Source of the DNA: WHSO01 sp963732875
GTDB lineage: Bacteria > Pseudomonadota > Alphaproteobacteria > SMXQ01
Reading direction: 5' to 3'
Length of the DNA stretch: 64,000 nt
Assembly: GCA_963732875.1 (NCBI GenBank)
Contig: CAVTBD010000002.1
Span: 186,001-250,000 of the forward strand
Part shown: positions 10,214-21,997 of the stretch, piece by piece
Numbering within the stretch: the first letter of the stretch is position 1
Layout: each line of letters opens with the position of its first letter
Program-made: the position numbers and the translations under genes
Notes under the pieces: generated by a model
What the model saw: the letters and a program-made list of their open reading frames with translations, nothing else
Told to the model about the DNA's origin: nothing
Databases searched by the model: none

Positions 10214-12304
10214 CTACTTGTCGAGGTCGGCGAAGGTCTTGCCCTCGCTCGCCAGCCGCTCCAGCAGGGGAGAGGGCTGCCAGAAGAACGCGTCCTCCTT
10301 GGCGAAGGCCTTGATGCTATTCAGCACTTCGGCGAGACCGATGATGTCGGCGGTGCACAGCGGACCGCCGCGCCAGCGCGGGAAGCCGTAGCCGAAGATC
10401 TCCACCATGTCGACGTCGAGCGGGCGCGCGGCGATCTTCTCATCGACGATGCGCGCGCCTTCGTTGATCATGGCGTAGAGGATGCGGTTCTGGATTTCCT
10501 CGGGCGTGAAGGCGCGGCGCTTCACCTTCTTGCGCGCCGATTCCTCCAGCACGATCTTCTCGACCTCGGGGTTGGGCTGGGGCTTGCCGTTCTCGTAAAC
10601 GTACCAGCCGCGTGCGGTCTTCTGGCCGAACCAGCCCTTCTCGCACAGCCGGTCGGCGATCTCGACGTAGCGCTCCTTGGGATCGCGCGTGGCGGCTGTG
10701 CGCTTGCGCTGGGCCCAGGCGATGTCGAGCCCGGCGAGGTCCATCACCCGGAACGGGCCCATCGGAAAACCGAATGCCTCGACCGCCTTGTCCACTTCCC
10801 ACGGCAGGGCACCGTCCTCGATCATGTAGTCGGCCTGCTTGCGGGTCTTGGCGAGGATGCGGTTGCCGATGAAGCCGTCGCACACGCCCGACAGCACGCC
10901 GACCTTGCCGAGCTTCTTTGCGAGCTCCAGGCCGGTCACGATCACGTCGTCGCCGGTCATGGCCGGACGCACGATTTCCAGCAGGCGCATGACATAGGCG
11001 GGCGAGAAGAAATGGAGCCCGATCACGTCCTCGGGCCGCCTGGTGGTGGCGGCGATCTCGTTGATGTCGAGGTAGGAGGTGTTGGTGGCGAGCACGGCGC
11101 CCGGCTTCATGGCGGCGTCGAGCTTGCCGAACACGGTCTTCTTGACCTCCAGGTCCTCGAACACCGCCTCGATCACGAGATCGGCCTCACCGAGGGCACC
11201 GTAGTCGAGGCTCGGCGTGAGCCGGTCCATGTGCTCGGTCTTGCCTTCCTCGCTCAAACGCCCGCGCGCGACGAACCCGTCGAGGTTTTTCGAGACGTTG
11301 GCCTCGGCGCGTTCCAGCGCGGCGTCGTCGGCCTCGATCATGGTGACGGGCAAGCCCGCGCGCAGCAGCGCGACCGCGATGCCGGCGCCCATGGTGCCGC
11401 CGCCGATCACGCCGAGGCGTTCGATCTTGCGCGGCCGCGCGCTTTCGAGGCCGGGCACTTTGCTCACCGCGCGCTCGGCGAAGAACACGTGGCGCAAAGC
11501 CTTCGCCTGGTCGGAGGCGCGCAATTCCTGGAAGATTTCGCGCTCGCGTTTCATGCCCTCGGCGTAGGGCAGGGTGACGGCGGCCTCGACCGCTTCCAGC
11601 GCGCGCACCGGGCTCAACTGGCCGCGCGCGGAACGCGCGACCTTCGTCCTCTCGGTCTCGAAGAACCTGGCGTCCGCGGGCGCGGCCACCGGCATCTCGG
11701 AGATGCGCGGCAGGGTCGCACCGTCGCGGGCGAGGGCGAATTCCTTGGCGCTGGCCAGCAGGTCGCCCTCGGCGATGAGATCGATCAGGCCGCTTTCCTG
11801 GGCCTCGCGAGCGCCGACCTGACGCCCGGTGGTGATCATCTCGGCGGCCTTCTCCACGCCGGCAAGGCGCGGCAGGCGCTGGGTGCCGCCGGCGCCCGGG
11901 ATGATGCCGAGGTTCACTTCGGGGAAGCCGATCCGGGCCTTGGCCTCCATCACCCGGAAATGGCAACTGAGCGCGATCTCGAACCCGCCGCCAAGCGCGA
12001 CGCCGTGGATGGCGGCGACGACCGGTTTTTCGGCCGCTTCGATGGCGGCGATCACGTCGGGCAGGAACGGCGGCTGCGGCGGTTGGCCGAACTCGCGCAC
12101 GTCGGCGCCGGCGATGAAGACCTTGCCCGCGCCGTGGATGATCCCGGCGCGGATGTCGGGATCGCTGCCGAGCTGCGTGATTGCGTCGATAAGGCCCTGT
12201 CGCACGGCCTGGGAGATGGCGTTGACCGGCGGATTGTCCACGGTGATGACCGCGATTCCGTCCTCTATGGCGACCTTGACTGCCGCACCGTTTGCTTCCG
12301 TCAT
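10214..12304 (-). CDS. fadJ: FadJ-like enoyl-CoA hydratase / 3-hydroxyacyl-CoA dehydrogenase fusion
   Basis: A 696-residue two-domain enzyme. The N-terminal crotonase domain (about 1-190) has both catalytic Glu, E109 (GGFEIAL) and E129 (FPEVNLG). The NAD-binding domain starts with VIGGGTMGAGIA near residue 299 and has the catalytic His in GLHFFSPAYVM. The C-terminal helical domain is complete. GGAAGGGACG precedes the ATG. It would convert 2,3-dehydroadipyl-CoA to 3-oxoadipyl-CoA, the substrate of the thiolase at 7.2 kb. The crotonase gene follows at 13 bases in the same transcript. Confidence 0.9.
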   Translation of the reverse strand: MTEANGAAVKVAIEDGIAVITVDNPPVNAISQAVRQGLIDAITQLGSDPDIRAGIIHGAGKVFIAGADVREFGQPPQPPFLPDVIAAIEAAEKPVVAAIHGVALGGGFEIALSCHFRVMEAKARIGFPEVNLGIIPGAGGTQRLPRLAGVEKAAEMITTGRQVGAREAQESGLIDLIAEGDLLASAKEFALARDGATLPRISEMPVAAPADARFFETERTKVARSARGQLSPVRALEAVEAAVTLPYAEGMKREREIFQELRASDQAKALRHVFFAERAVSKVPGLESARPRKIERLGVIGGGTMGAGIAVALLRAGLPVTMIEADDAALERAEANVSKNLDGFVARGRLSEEGKTEHMDRLTPSLDYGALGEADLVIEAVFEDLEVKKTVFGKLDAAMKPGAVLATNTSYLDINEIAATTRRPEDVIGLHFFSPAYVMRLLEIVRPAMTGDDVIVTGLELAKKLGKVGVLSGVCDGFIGNRILAKTRKQADYMIEDGALPWEVDKAVEAFGFPMGPFRVMDLAGLDIAWAQRKRTAATRDPKERYVEIADRLCEKGWFGQKTARGWYVYENGKPQPNPEVEKIVLEESARKKVKRRAFTPEEIQNRILYAMINEGARIVDEKIAARPLDVDMVEIFGYGFPRWRGGPLCTADIIGLAEVLNSIKAFAKEDAFFWQPSPLLERLASEGKTFADLDK

Positions 12305-12405
12305 CGTCCCTTCCGTTCAGTGGCTTCTGTCGCGTCCGGATCGCAGGTTGACGTCCGGACGGGCACCATCCATATCAACCGGGCCGCGCGCGGGCAAGGT
12401 GCCTG

Positions 12406-12434
12406 CTTCACGTCGCGGCGTCGTGTTCTATAAT
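12406..12434 (+). promoter_or_regulatory. possible sigma70 promoter of the DUF4863-like gene
   Basis: A consensus TATAAT lies 35 bases before the start codon. The matching -35 position (CTTCAC, 17-base spacing) is poor, so only the -10 box carries weight. Confidence 0.35.
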
Positions 12435-12469
12435 TCGCAAGACCTGCAACGCGCGCACAGGGGAGAGAC

Positions 12470-12937
12470 ATGAGCAAGGCCAAGTTCGAGGAAAGCATGG
12501 GAAAGATCGCCGCCGCCATCGGCGACAGGCCGGTGGACGGGACGCTGGCGGCCTTTCTCAACCAGGCCTTCGCCGCCGAGGATGCGGCGTTCAGGGACGT
12601 CGAGGCGCTGTGCCGCGAGGGCGAGGCCGACGGCTGGCTGTGCGAGCGCGAGATGGGTGGCATCAAGTTCGGGCGCGTGATCAAGCCGGGCGGGGCGGCT
12701 GGCCGGTTCAGCGTCGACGTGGTCCGCATGAAGGACGTCAAGGGGCCGCATCACGTCCATCCCACCGGAGAGATCGGCATGATCATGCCGGTCGCGGGCG
12801 ATCCCAGATTCGACGGGGTTGGGCGCGGCTGGTACGTCGATCCGCCGGGCTCCGACCACTGGCCGACGGTCACGGGCGGCGACGCCTACGTGCTCTACCT
12901 GCTGCCCGACGGCAAGATCGAGTTCACGGGAAAGTAG
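12470..12937 (+). CDS. DUF4863-like / 4-hydroxylaminobenzoate-lyase-like cupin
   Basis: A 155-residue single-domain protein with a clear cupin metal motif, HHVHPTGEIGM (HxHxxxE), and a later FDGVGRGWYVDPPGSDHWP block. I relate it, with moderate confidence, to the DUF4863 family, to which 4-hydroxylaminobenzoate lyase (PnbB) belongs. Its role beside the box genes is not known. GGGGAGAGAC precedes the ATG. Its 3' end overlaps the converging Rrf2 gene by 14 bases. No other nitro- or aminobenzoate gene is seen, so a PnbB role is not assumed. Confidence 0.65.
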   Translation: MSKAKFEESMGKIAAAIGDRPVDGTLAAFLNQAFAAEDAAFRDVEALCREGEADGWLCEREMGGIKFGRVIKPGGAAGRFSVDVVRMKDVKGPHHVHPTGEIGMIMPVAGDPRFDGVGRGWYVDPPGSDHWPTVTGGDAYVLYLLPDGKIEFTGK

Positions 12938-13385
12938 GGGCGGCCCGGACGGGCTCCTGCGGTGCCGCCGCGCCGGCGCGGCCGCGGTCGAGCGACTTGA
13001 TCAGCGTCGCCAGGCTGATCGACTTGAGCGTCGCCACGGCGATTTCGTCGATTTCGTCCGTGACCCGGCCGAGCGCCCGACCCATGTCGGTATCGTTGTT
13101 CGACTCGCTGCCGTCGTCGCCGTCCGCGTCGATGTCGCCGAACAGCTTGATCACGTCGTAGAGCGAGGTGCGCTTGGCGTTGCCCGAGAAGCGGTAGCCG
13201 CCCTTGGCGCCGCGCACCGCCTCCACCAGCCCGGCGCGGCCGAGGTCGCGCAGCACCTTGGCGAGGTGGTTGGCGGAAATCCCGTGCATTTCGGCGATCT
13301 CGGCGACAGACAGCTGGCGCGCGGGATCGCGCGCCAGCTCGAGGGTCGCGAGCAGGGCGAAGCGGGTGGCCTTCTGGAGCTTCAT
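12924..13385 (-). CDS. Rrf2-family transcription regulator without cysteines
   Basis: A 153-residue Rrf2 protein with an N-terminal winged helix (MKLQKATRFALLATLELA, then ISANHLAKVLRDL). The cysteines that hold Fe-S clusters in IscR and NsrR are all missing; an acidic DADGDDGSESNND stretch lies where the cluster loop would be. It is thus likely to sense something other than redox state through a cluster. GGGAACG precedes the ATG, 11 bases after the GNAT stop. Lying close to the divergent boxC promoter with its palindrome, it is the first candidate for the regulator. The usual BoxR (XRE plus shikimate-kinase-like) is not in the window. Confidence 0.82.
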   Translation of the reverse strand: MKLQKATRFALLATLELARDPARQLSVAEIAEMHGISANHLAKVLRDLGRAGLVEAVRGAKGGYRFSGNAKRTSLYDVIKLFGDIDADGDDGSESNNDTDMGRALGRVTDEIDEIAVATLKSISLATLIKSLDRGRAGAAAPQEPVRAAPTFP

Positions 13386-13396
13386 CGCCGCGTTCC

Positions 13397-13879
13397 CTAG
13401 TCGAACGGCAATTCGAGCGGCATTTCGAGCTGGATGAACGAGCCGCCCATCATGCCCTGGCTGCGGAAGAACGCCATGTTGAGGGCGTCGTCGCGCGCCA
13501 GCATGGTGCGCACGGTGGCCATGCCGTTGGCACGCATGCGCGCGCAGATCGCTTCGAACAGGCGCGAGCCGATGCCGCCCTGGCGGTGGCGCGGGTCGAC
13601 GCCGATGGCGAACACCCAGCCGCACGGCGGCGAGCCGAATTCCCAGGCGCGTTCCTCGCCGATGATGAAGCCGACCACCCGGCCTTGCGCCTCGGCCACC
13701 AGGAAATGGCGCGTCTCGCGCCGGCCATAGCGGGCGAAGGCGCGGCGCCAGTAGTCGGGCTTGGGAATGCCGGTAATGGCGGCATCGATCTCGCTGACCG
13801 CGGCGACGTCGTCGGCAACGGCCGCGCGGATCGTCACCGGAACGGCTTCAGGGTATTGATTTTCAATGGCTTCTGTCAT
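13397..13879 (-). CDS. GNAT-family N-acetyltransferase
   Basis: A 160-residue GNAT protein with the acetyl-CoA loop VDPRHRQGGIGSRL and the preceding beta strand CGWVFAIGV. The frame is open to 14029, but that stretch covers the boxC promoter; MTEAIENQ with GGAG upstream is the better start. It is followed directly by the Rrf2 gene. The substrate is unknown. It could modify a regulator or an acyl-CoA ligase, as GNAT enzymes do in other aromatic-acid degraders, but this is inference. Confidence 0.8.
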   Translation of the reverse strand: MTEAIENQYPEAVPVTIRAAVADDVAAVSEIDAAITGIPKPDYWRRAFARYGRRETRHFLVAEAQGRVVGFIIGEERAWEFGSPPCGWVFAIGVDPRHRQGGIGSRLFEAICARMRANGMATVRTMLARDDALNMAFFRSQGMMGGSFIQLEMPLELPFD

Positions 13880-13937
13880 GGCTCCGGTGTCCCTGTCGTG
13901 GTTCCGGCGGGGGTATGCCTCGGTGCCCGAACGGCGC

Positions 13938-13992
13938 TTGACAGCATGGCGGGTGATGGCTATTTTGTAAATAGGTATTGCGGTACGTATTT
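13938..13992 (+). promoter_or_regulatory. boxCB promoter with overlapping palindromic operator
   Basis: TTGACA (13938-13943), a 17-base spacer and TATTTT (13961-13966) form a good sigma70 promoter facing boxC, whose ATG is about 150 bases on. Immediately after the -10 box lies a 9-bp inverted repeat with one mismatch, AAATAGGTA-TTGCGG-TACGTATTT (13969-13992). This is where a repressor would block initiation. The Rrf2 product is the nearest candidate binder. Confidence 0.65.
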
Positions 13993-14139
13993 GCTGTTTT
14001 AGCCCAGTAAGTCTGTTGCGGCGCCCCATTGGGGCTTCGGTGAGGCGGGTGACGGGGCTAGGCTAGAGCAAAAGGCCCGCGCGCGGCGGGCACGCAAGCG
14101 GACCAAAAAACAAGACCATTCAGAGCAGGTGGAGACCCC

Positions 14140-15787
<1,648 letters not shown>

Positions 15788-15832
15788 ACGTCCTCGCCTG
15801 TTCGACTGAACTTACCAAGCGGGAGAAAGCAC

Positions 15833-17260
<1,428 letters not shown>

Positions 17261-17285
17261 TCGGACGGTTTCAGGCGGATACACG

Positions 17286-17312
17286 GACGGCGCCCCCGAA
17301 AGGGGCGCCGTC
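17286..17312 (+). terminator. hairpin after boxB
   Basis: A perfect 11-bp stem (GACGGCGCCCC with GGGGCGCCGTC) and 5-base loop between boxB and panD. No T run follows, so termination may be partial, or it may protect the 3' end of the boxCB message. Confidence 0.6.
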
Positions 17313-17348
17313 TCGCGTTCGCCACGTAAACAGTACGGGAGAGTAGCT

Positions 17349-17732
17349 ATGCGACGCACGATGCTGATGGCCAAGCTGCACCGGGTCCGCGTGACCCATT
17401 GCGAACTCGACTACGAGGGATCCTGCGCGATCGACGAGGACCTGTTGGACGGGGCCGACATCCGCGAATACCAGCAGGTCGATATCTACAACGTCACCAA
17501 CGGCGAGCGCTTTTCGACCTATGCCATCCGCGGTGCCCGCGGTAGCGGCATGATCTCGGTCAACGGCGCCGCGGCGCGCAAGGCGGCAGTGGGCGACATC
17601 CTGATCATCGCGGCCTATGTGGAATTGGAGGAGCGTGAACTCGCCGGCTACGCCCCGCGCCTGATCTACGTCGACGATGCCAACCGGGAAAAGGCGCGCC
17701 GCAGCCGGATACCACTCCAGGAAAGCGCCTAG
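17349..17732 (+). CDS. panD: aspartate 1-decarboxylase PanD
   Basis: A 127-residue pyruvoyl-dependent enzyme making beta-alanine for pantothenate and CoA. The self-cleavage site is G24-S25 (YEGSCAID), exactly at the position of the E. coli enzyme, and length and fold blocks (VNGAAARKAAVGDILII) are normal. GGGAGAG lies before the ATG. It is 88 bases behind boxB in the same direction. Its place next to CoA-dependent aromatic catabolism may reflect a high demand for CoA. The hairpin between them leaves open whether they share a transcript. Confidence 0.94.
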   Translation: MRRTMLMAKLHRVRVTHCELDYEGSCAIDEDLLDGADIREYQQVDIYNVTNGERFSTYAIRGARGSGMISVNGAAARKAAVGDILIIAAYVELEERELAGYAPRLIYVDDANREKARRSRIPLQESA

Positions 17733-17737
17733 AACAT

Positions 17738-18121
17738 TCAGCCGGTGAGCGCACCCGCTGCCGCTTCGCTACTGATCCGGCGCAGCTCCTCCACGCATTT
17801 CCACGGCAAGGTCAACTCGCCGTCGATGCCCTCGACCATGAAGGTGATCTCGCCGCGCACGTGGCGGTGCCGGACCTGGAGCGAGGCGGTATCGAGGTGT
17901 ACCAGGGTCTCCGACGGGAAACGGCGGATCGAGCGGACATAGCGGAAATCAATCTCGCGCCCCTCGACCCTGAGGCGTACCGCCTTGACCCGCGCGATGA
18001 AGCGCTGCGACAGCTTGGAACGTCGCATCTTGATGGCGTATTTCGGGACGCCCGCTTCGTCTGCCTTGGGCAGCAGCAGGCTGGGCCTCGGGTACTCTCG
18101 GGCAGCCGACGCCTTGAGCAT
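17738..18121 (-). CDS. small basic protein of unknown function
   Basis: A 127-residue protein I do not recognise. It is basic in the first half (MRRSKLSQRFIARVKAVRLRV), then has alternating beta-like segments (DFRYVRSIRRFP, HVRGEITFMVEG) and the motif LPWKCVEELRRISSE near the end. No signal peptide or membrane helix. The ATG at 18121 has GGGGGAG at the right distance; a TTG two codons earlier is less likely. It converges on panD (5 bases apart) and has its own likely promoter. It could be a small DNA- or RNA-binding protein, but that is a guess. Confidence 0.6.
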   Translation of the reverse strand: MLKASAAREYPRPSLLLPKADEAGVPKYAIKMRRSKLSQRFIARVKAVRLRVEGREIDFRYVRSIRRFPSETLVHLDTASLQVRHRHVRGEITFMVEGIDGELTLPWKCVEELRRISSEAAAGALTG

Positions 18122-18162
18122 GTGCAACGCTCCCCCACCAACGTCACAACCATCGATATGGC

Positions 18163-18230
18163 GTTAGTTTAACGGGCGGGGGCGCTACCCTGTCAATTAC
18201 ACGATAGTACTAAGTACTTGGATAATCGTG
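18163..18230 (-). promoter_or_regulatory. promoter with repeats upstream of the small basic protein gene
   Basis: On the minus strand TTGACA (18191-18196) is followed after 17 bases by GTTAAA. That -10 lies inside GTTAGTTTAAC, a small palindrome (18163-18173). Upstream of the -35, AGTACT-A-AGTACT sits within a longer CACGAT...ATCGTG inverted repeat (18200-18230), which could also act as the oah terminator. Confidence 0.4.
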
Positions 18231-18249
18231 TCTTTTCAATGACCGGACG

Positions 18250-19394
18250 TCACTTGTCCCGCTTGTGCGGCATCAGGCTCTCGGTCAGCTCGTCGCTCCA
18301 GGGGGCGCCCAGCGCCAGCGCCTGGCGCAGCGCGACGAAATCGACCTCGCGGCCAGTCTCCCTGGTGCCGCGCATTGAAGGCGCGAAACCCGGCGCGCGC
18401 CTCGGTCATCATGTTGAAGGCCATCCACGAGCGTGAGCTTTCCTTGTTGCGCTGCCAGGCGTCGAGCTTGGGCTTGCGCAGCTCCTCGATGGTCTTGAGG
18501 GTGCATTCCGGGAAGGTCTCGATCAGGGTCGCGCATAGCGCCTCGATCCGGGCATCGAGCGCGCTCAGGTCCATCTCGCCCTTGGCGAGCAGGGCCTTGC
18601 CCTGGGCCAGTGCGTCGCCGCTCTTCGATTCGCCGAACACGAAGCGGCCCATCTCGTCCACCATGCGGTCGGTGACGACGAGGGGATTGGGCACGAAATT
18701 CCCGTCCACCTTCAGCGCCGGCGCGATGTCGGAGATCATGCCGAGCCTATAGGCCTTGTGAGCGGAGAACGGCTGGCACAGCACGCCTGCATTCATGGCG
18801 TGCTCGCTGCCGATAAGCACCGGCAGGAAGTCGGTCGCGCCCGCGATCGGGGCGGAGCCGTGCTTGGGGCCGGCCTGGCCGAAGCGCGCCATGTCCTGGG
18901 CGATGGAGAAGTCGCAGGCCATGCCGATCTCCTGGCCGCCGCCAAGCCGCATGCCGTTGACGCGGCAGATGGTCGGCTTGTCCACGGTCAGGATGGTGGT
19001 CACCAGGTCCATGAACAGGCGCATGTACTGGCGGAATTCCTGCGGGTTGCCGGCGTAGTATTCGGCCAGCTCCTGGACGTTGCCGCCGGTGCAGAAGCTG
19101 ACGGCGCCTTCGCCGGTGAGCACGATGGTGACGACGTCGCGCGACGAGCGACGCCTGGCGCAGCGCAACCGTCGCGCCCTTCATCATCTCGACGGTGAGC
19201 GCGTTGAGTTGCTTCGGGTTGTCGAGGATCACCCAGGCGTTATAGAGGCCCTCGGCAATGCTGCCGTCGGCGCGCCGGGCAGGGCGGCGCTCGTAGCGCA
19301 CGCCCTCGGCGATCGCGGCGCCCGGGACGAGGTTGTGGTCGACCAGCGATTGCGGATGGGTCGCCTTGGCGACGTCAAGCGGGGTCTTCGTCAT
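18250..19394 (-). CDS. oah: 6-oxocyclohex-1-ene-1-carbonyl-CoA hydrolase Oah/BamA (two frameshifts)
   Basis: The repaired protein of about 380 residues has the hallmarks of the ring-opening hydrolase of anaerobic benzoyl-CoA degradation: SLVDHNLVPGA, EGLYNAWVILDNPKQ, FCTGGNVQE, YAGNPQEFRQYMRLF, NGMRLGGGQEIGMACDFS and GQAGPKHGSAPIAGATDFLP. Extra bases near 19148 (RQAS/SRDVV) and 18370 (FNA/GTRETGREVDF) break the frame; both sides match the family, and the last frame ends at 18250 after PHKRDK. GAGGACC precedes the ATG. It is the last gene of the bicupin 4, UbiD, CoA-transferase operon. Its partners Dch, Had and the ring reductase are not clearly present in the window. Confidence 0.88.
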
Positions 19395-19430
19395 GATGGG
19401 CGGTCCTCGATGCGGCGTCCGCCCGGCGGG

Positions 19431-20649
19431 CTAGATGACGCCGTTGTCCTTGAGCTTCCGGTACTCTTCCGCGGGCAGGCCGAGATATTCGCGGAACACG
19501 ATCTCGTTGTCCTGGCCGATCAGGGGCGCGGGGGCGGTGACGTCGCCCGGCTGCTCCGACAGGTCGAAACCCGGGAAGTAGTGGGCCTGATAGTCGATTT
19601 CCGGGTGCTTGCGCACGCGCCAGGTCTTGCGGTGGAGAAGCTGCGGATCGGTGAAGAGGTCGGCGCAGGTATTGACGTTGTGGGCGCGGAGGCCGGCCGC
19701 CTGCAGGGTCTCGACCACGGCTTCGACCGTGAGCTTCCTGGTCCAGGCGGCGATCGTCCTGTCCAGCGCCTTGAGGTTCTTGCGGCGCGCGGCGGCCGTC
19801 TTGAAGCGCTTGTCGGTGGCCCATTTCTTGCTCGCGGCCTTCGGCGAGCGTGCGGAATTCGGCGTCATTCCAGCACGACAGCGCCACCCACTGGTCGTCG
19901 CCCTTGCACGGATAGGCATTGTGCGGGCAGGCGACCGGATCGCGGTTCTCCTCGCGCTCCAGCACCTTGCCGTTGGCGTGGTAGTCGAACAGCGAGCCGG
20001 CGAGGAAGAACGCGCCGCATTCGTACTGTGCGACGTCGATGAAGGCGCCTTCGCCGGTGCGGTGGCGGCGGTCGAGCGCGGCCAGGATCAGCGGCGTGCC
20101 CACCAGCGCCGCGACGAAATCGATATAGGGGCCGTAGAGCAGCTGCGGCGTGCCCTCTGCTTCGCCGGTGAGCCCGCAGAAGCCCGCGAGCGCCGAGAGC
20201 TGCGAGCCGAAGCCGCCGGTCGCCGCACGCGGGCCGGTTTGGCCCATGTTGCAGGTGGACATGAAGATCAGGTCGGGGTTCGACTTCTTGAGATGGTCGT
20301 AGCCGAGCCCGATGCGGTCGATCACGCCGGGGCGCATGTTCTCGATCAGCACGTCGGCCCAGTCTGCGAGCATGCGCGCGAGCTCGATGCCGCCCGGCTT
20401 CTTCACGTCGATGGTGACGTCGTATTTCGAATCGTTGAAGTAGGAGAAGCAGCCGGATCGGTTGATGCCCTTTTTGCCCTGCGGATAGGGCGGATACTGC
20501 AGGCGGAAGCCGTCGGGACGGTCCTGCGCCTCGATATGGATGACGGTGGCACCGTAGTTGGCCAGCAGCTTGCCGATCCACGGACCGGCGGCATAGCCGC
20601 CGACCTCGACCACTTTCAGCCCCTTGAGGGCCATCGGCTGTCCGGTCAT
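19431..20649 (-). CDS. class III CoA-transferase subunit A (CaiB/BaiF family; frameshifted)
   Basis: About 405 residues after removal of one extra base near 19838 (TLAE/AASKKWA). The N-terminal fold block LKVVEVGGYAAGPWIGKLLANYGA and MGQTGP are typical. At the position of the catalytic Asp of formyl-CoA transferase there is E210 (IDVAQYE). Its ATG overlaps the stop of subunit B as ATGA, so the two are translationally coupled and probably form a heteromer, as in benzylsuccinate and phthalate CoA-transferases. With the UbiD next to it, succinyl-CoA:phthalate CoA-transferase is the leading interpretation, unproven. Confidence 0.82.
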
Positions 20650-21845
20650 GACACCACCACTGCCTTGGCGCGGACGAGGGCCGCAATATCTTTCATCTTG
20701 AAGCCGTATTCGCCGAGCACCTTGCGGCTGTGCTCGCCGGCCTTGGCCGGTGCGGGGCAGGGGGCGGGCAGCCGTTCGCCGTCGACGCAGGCGAAGCCGC
20801 CGAGGTGCCGTTCGGTCTTGCCGCCCGGGCCCGGCAGGTCGGCCCACAGGCCGCGCTCGGAGAGCTGCGGGTCATGGGCGATGTCGGCGACATTGTTGAC
20901 GGGATAGCCCAGCATCTCGCGCTCGAACGCCTGCTGCAGGAACTCGGCCTTGGTCACGGTGGCGAAGAAGCGGCCGATGGGCTCTTCCATCGCGTCCACC
21001 TGGGCCTGGGTGGTCTGGGTCGAATCGAAGGTCGCCCAGTCGATGTCCGCGAGCACGCCGAGCTCGGCACCGGCGTCGCGCATCCAGGCGCACAGGCCTT
21101 CGTTGGTGCGTCGACCGGCGACGCCGCCGTAGATGATGAAATTGAGATAGCCGTCCTTGCACGGCCAGAAAACGCGGTAGATCGCGCCATGAACCGAGCG
21201 CCCGGTCATGAAGGCGCCGGCTCGCTTGGGAATCTGGTTGACCAGGTCGAAGAACGAGGGCGCGTGGGCGATGGAGGCGATGACCGCGGCCTGGGCGGAG
21301 ACATCCACGTGCTGGCCGCGTCCGGTCACGTTGCGCGCGGTCAGGGCGACCATGGCGCCGCAGGCGGCCTGGCTCGCGGCCCAGGGCTGGGATTGCGGCG
21401 CGGTGACGCGCAGCGGCAGCCCGCCCGGCTCGCCGGCGAGCGACATGGCGCCGCTCGCGGCCATCAGCTCGAGGTCGCTCGCGTGCCATTCGGCGTGGGG
21501 GCCGGAACGCCCGAACGGCGTGACCGAGACGTGAATGAGCTTGGGATTGAGGGCGGACAGCGTCTCGATGTCGAACAGCGCCGCCACATCGCTGCCAGGC
21601 TGGGCCGTTTCCAGCAGGAAATCGGCCTTGGCAACCATCTTCAGGAACGCGGCCTTGCCGGCCTTTTTCGTGAGATCAAGGGTGAGAAGACGCTTGCCGG
21701 CGTTGTTGCCGCGCCACGCGGGGGCGGACAGATCCGCCCCCGGTGGTTCGATCTTGACGACGTCGCAGCCGAGGTCGGCAAGGAGACGGCCCGTAAGCCA
21801 GCCGAGTTCGCCCGTGCAGTCGAGCACCCGGTAACCTGCGAGCAT
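20646..21845 (-). CDS. class III CoA-transferase subunit B (CaiB/BaiF family)
   Basis: A 399-residue CaiB-family protein with YRVLDCTGELGWLTGRLLADLGCDVVKIE split over the first 33 residues and the HVDVSAQ strand. The catalytic Asp position is A186, so it should be inactive alone and act as structural partner of subunit A. AGGGGGAATC precedes the ATG. About 150 bases with two palindromic repeats separate it from the UbiD gene upstream. Length and gene order match two-subunit class III enzymes for aromatic acids. Confidence 0.83.
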   Translation of the reverse strand: MLAGYRVLDCTGELGWLTGRLLADLGCDVVKIEPPGADLSAPAWRGNNAGKRLLTLDLTKKAGKAAFLKMVAKADFLLETAQPGSDVAALFDIETLSALNPKLIHVSVTPFGRSGPHAEWHASDLELMAASGAMSLAGEPGGLPLRVTAPQSQPWAASQAACGAMVALTARNVTGRGQHVDVSAQAAVIASIAHAPSFFDLVNQIPKRAGAFMTGRSVHGAIYRVFWPCKDGYLNFIIYGGVAGRRTNEGLCAWMRDAGAELGVLADIDWATFDSTQTTQAQVDAMEEPIGRFFATVTKAEFLQQAFEREMLGYPVNNVADIAHDPQLSERGLWADLPGPGGKTERHLGGFACVDGERLPAPCPAPAKAGEHSRKVLGEYGFKMKDIAALVRAKAVVVS

Positions 21846-21883
21846 GATTCCCCCTGTCCGTCCTCGTTGCGGCGACGTGCCTT

Positions 21884-21934
21884 AGAGCCTGATCGGCTCG
21901 GATCGGAACGATCCTGAGCCATGAATCAGGCTCT
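21884..21934. repeat. REP-like palindromic repeat, copy 1
   Basis: AGAGCCTGAT and ATCAGGCTCT form the outer arms, with nested GGCTC...GAGCC and GATCGGAACGATC inside. Its left 40 bases recur almost exactly at 45.7 kb. It lies between the UbiD and CoA-transferase B genes and would form a stable stem in the message. Confidence 0.8.
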
Positions 21935-21947
21935 ACACCTATAATTT

Positions 21948-21997
21948 AGAGCAGGATTCACGGTTCAGATTGAGTCAATCTGAACCGATCCTGCTCT
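21948..21997. repeat. REP-like palindromic repeat, copy 2
   Basis: AGAGCAGGAT and ATCCTGCTCT form the outer arms and CGGTTCAGATT with AATCTGAACCG the inner stem. It is related to copy 1 in its ends but has a different core. The element overlaps the TAG stop of the UbiD gene. Confidence 0.8.

Noticed and set aside
10193..12433. A 746-codon open frame opposite the FadJ-like gene
   Set aside because: The antisense shadow of a well-recognised two-domain enzyme.
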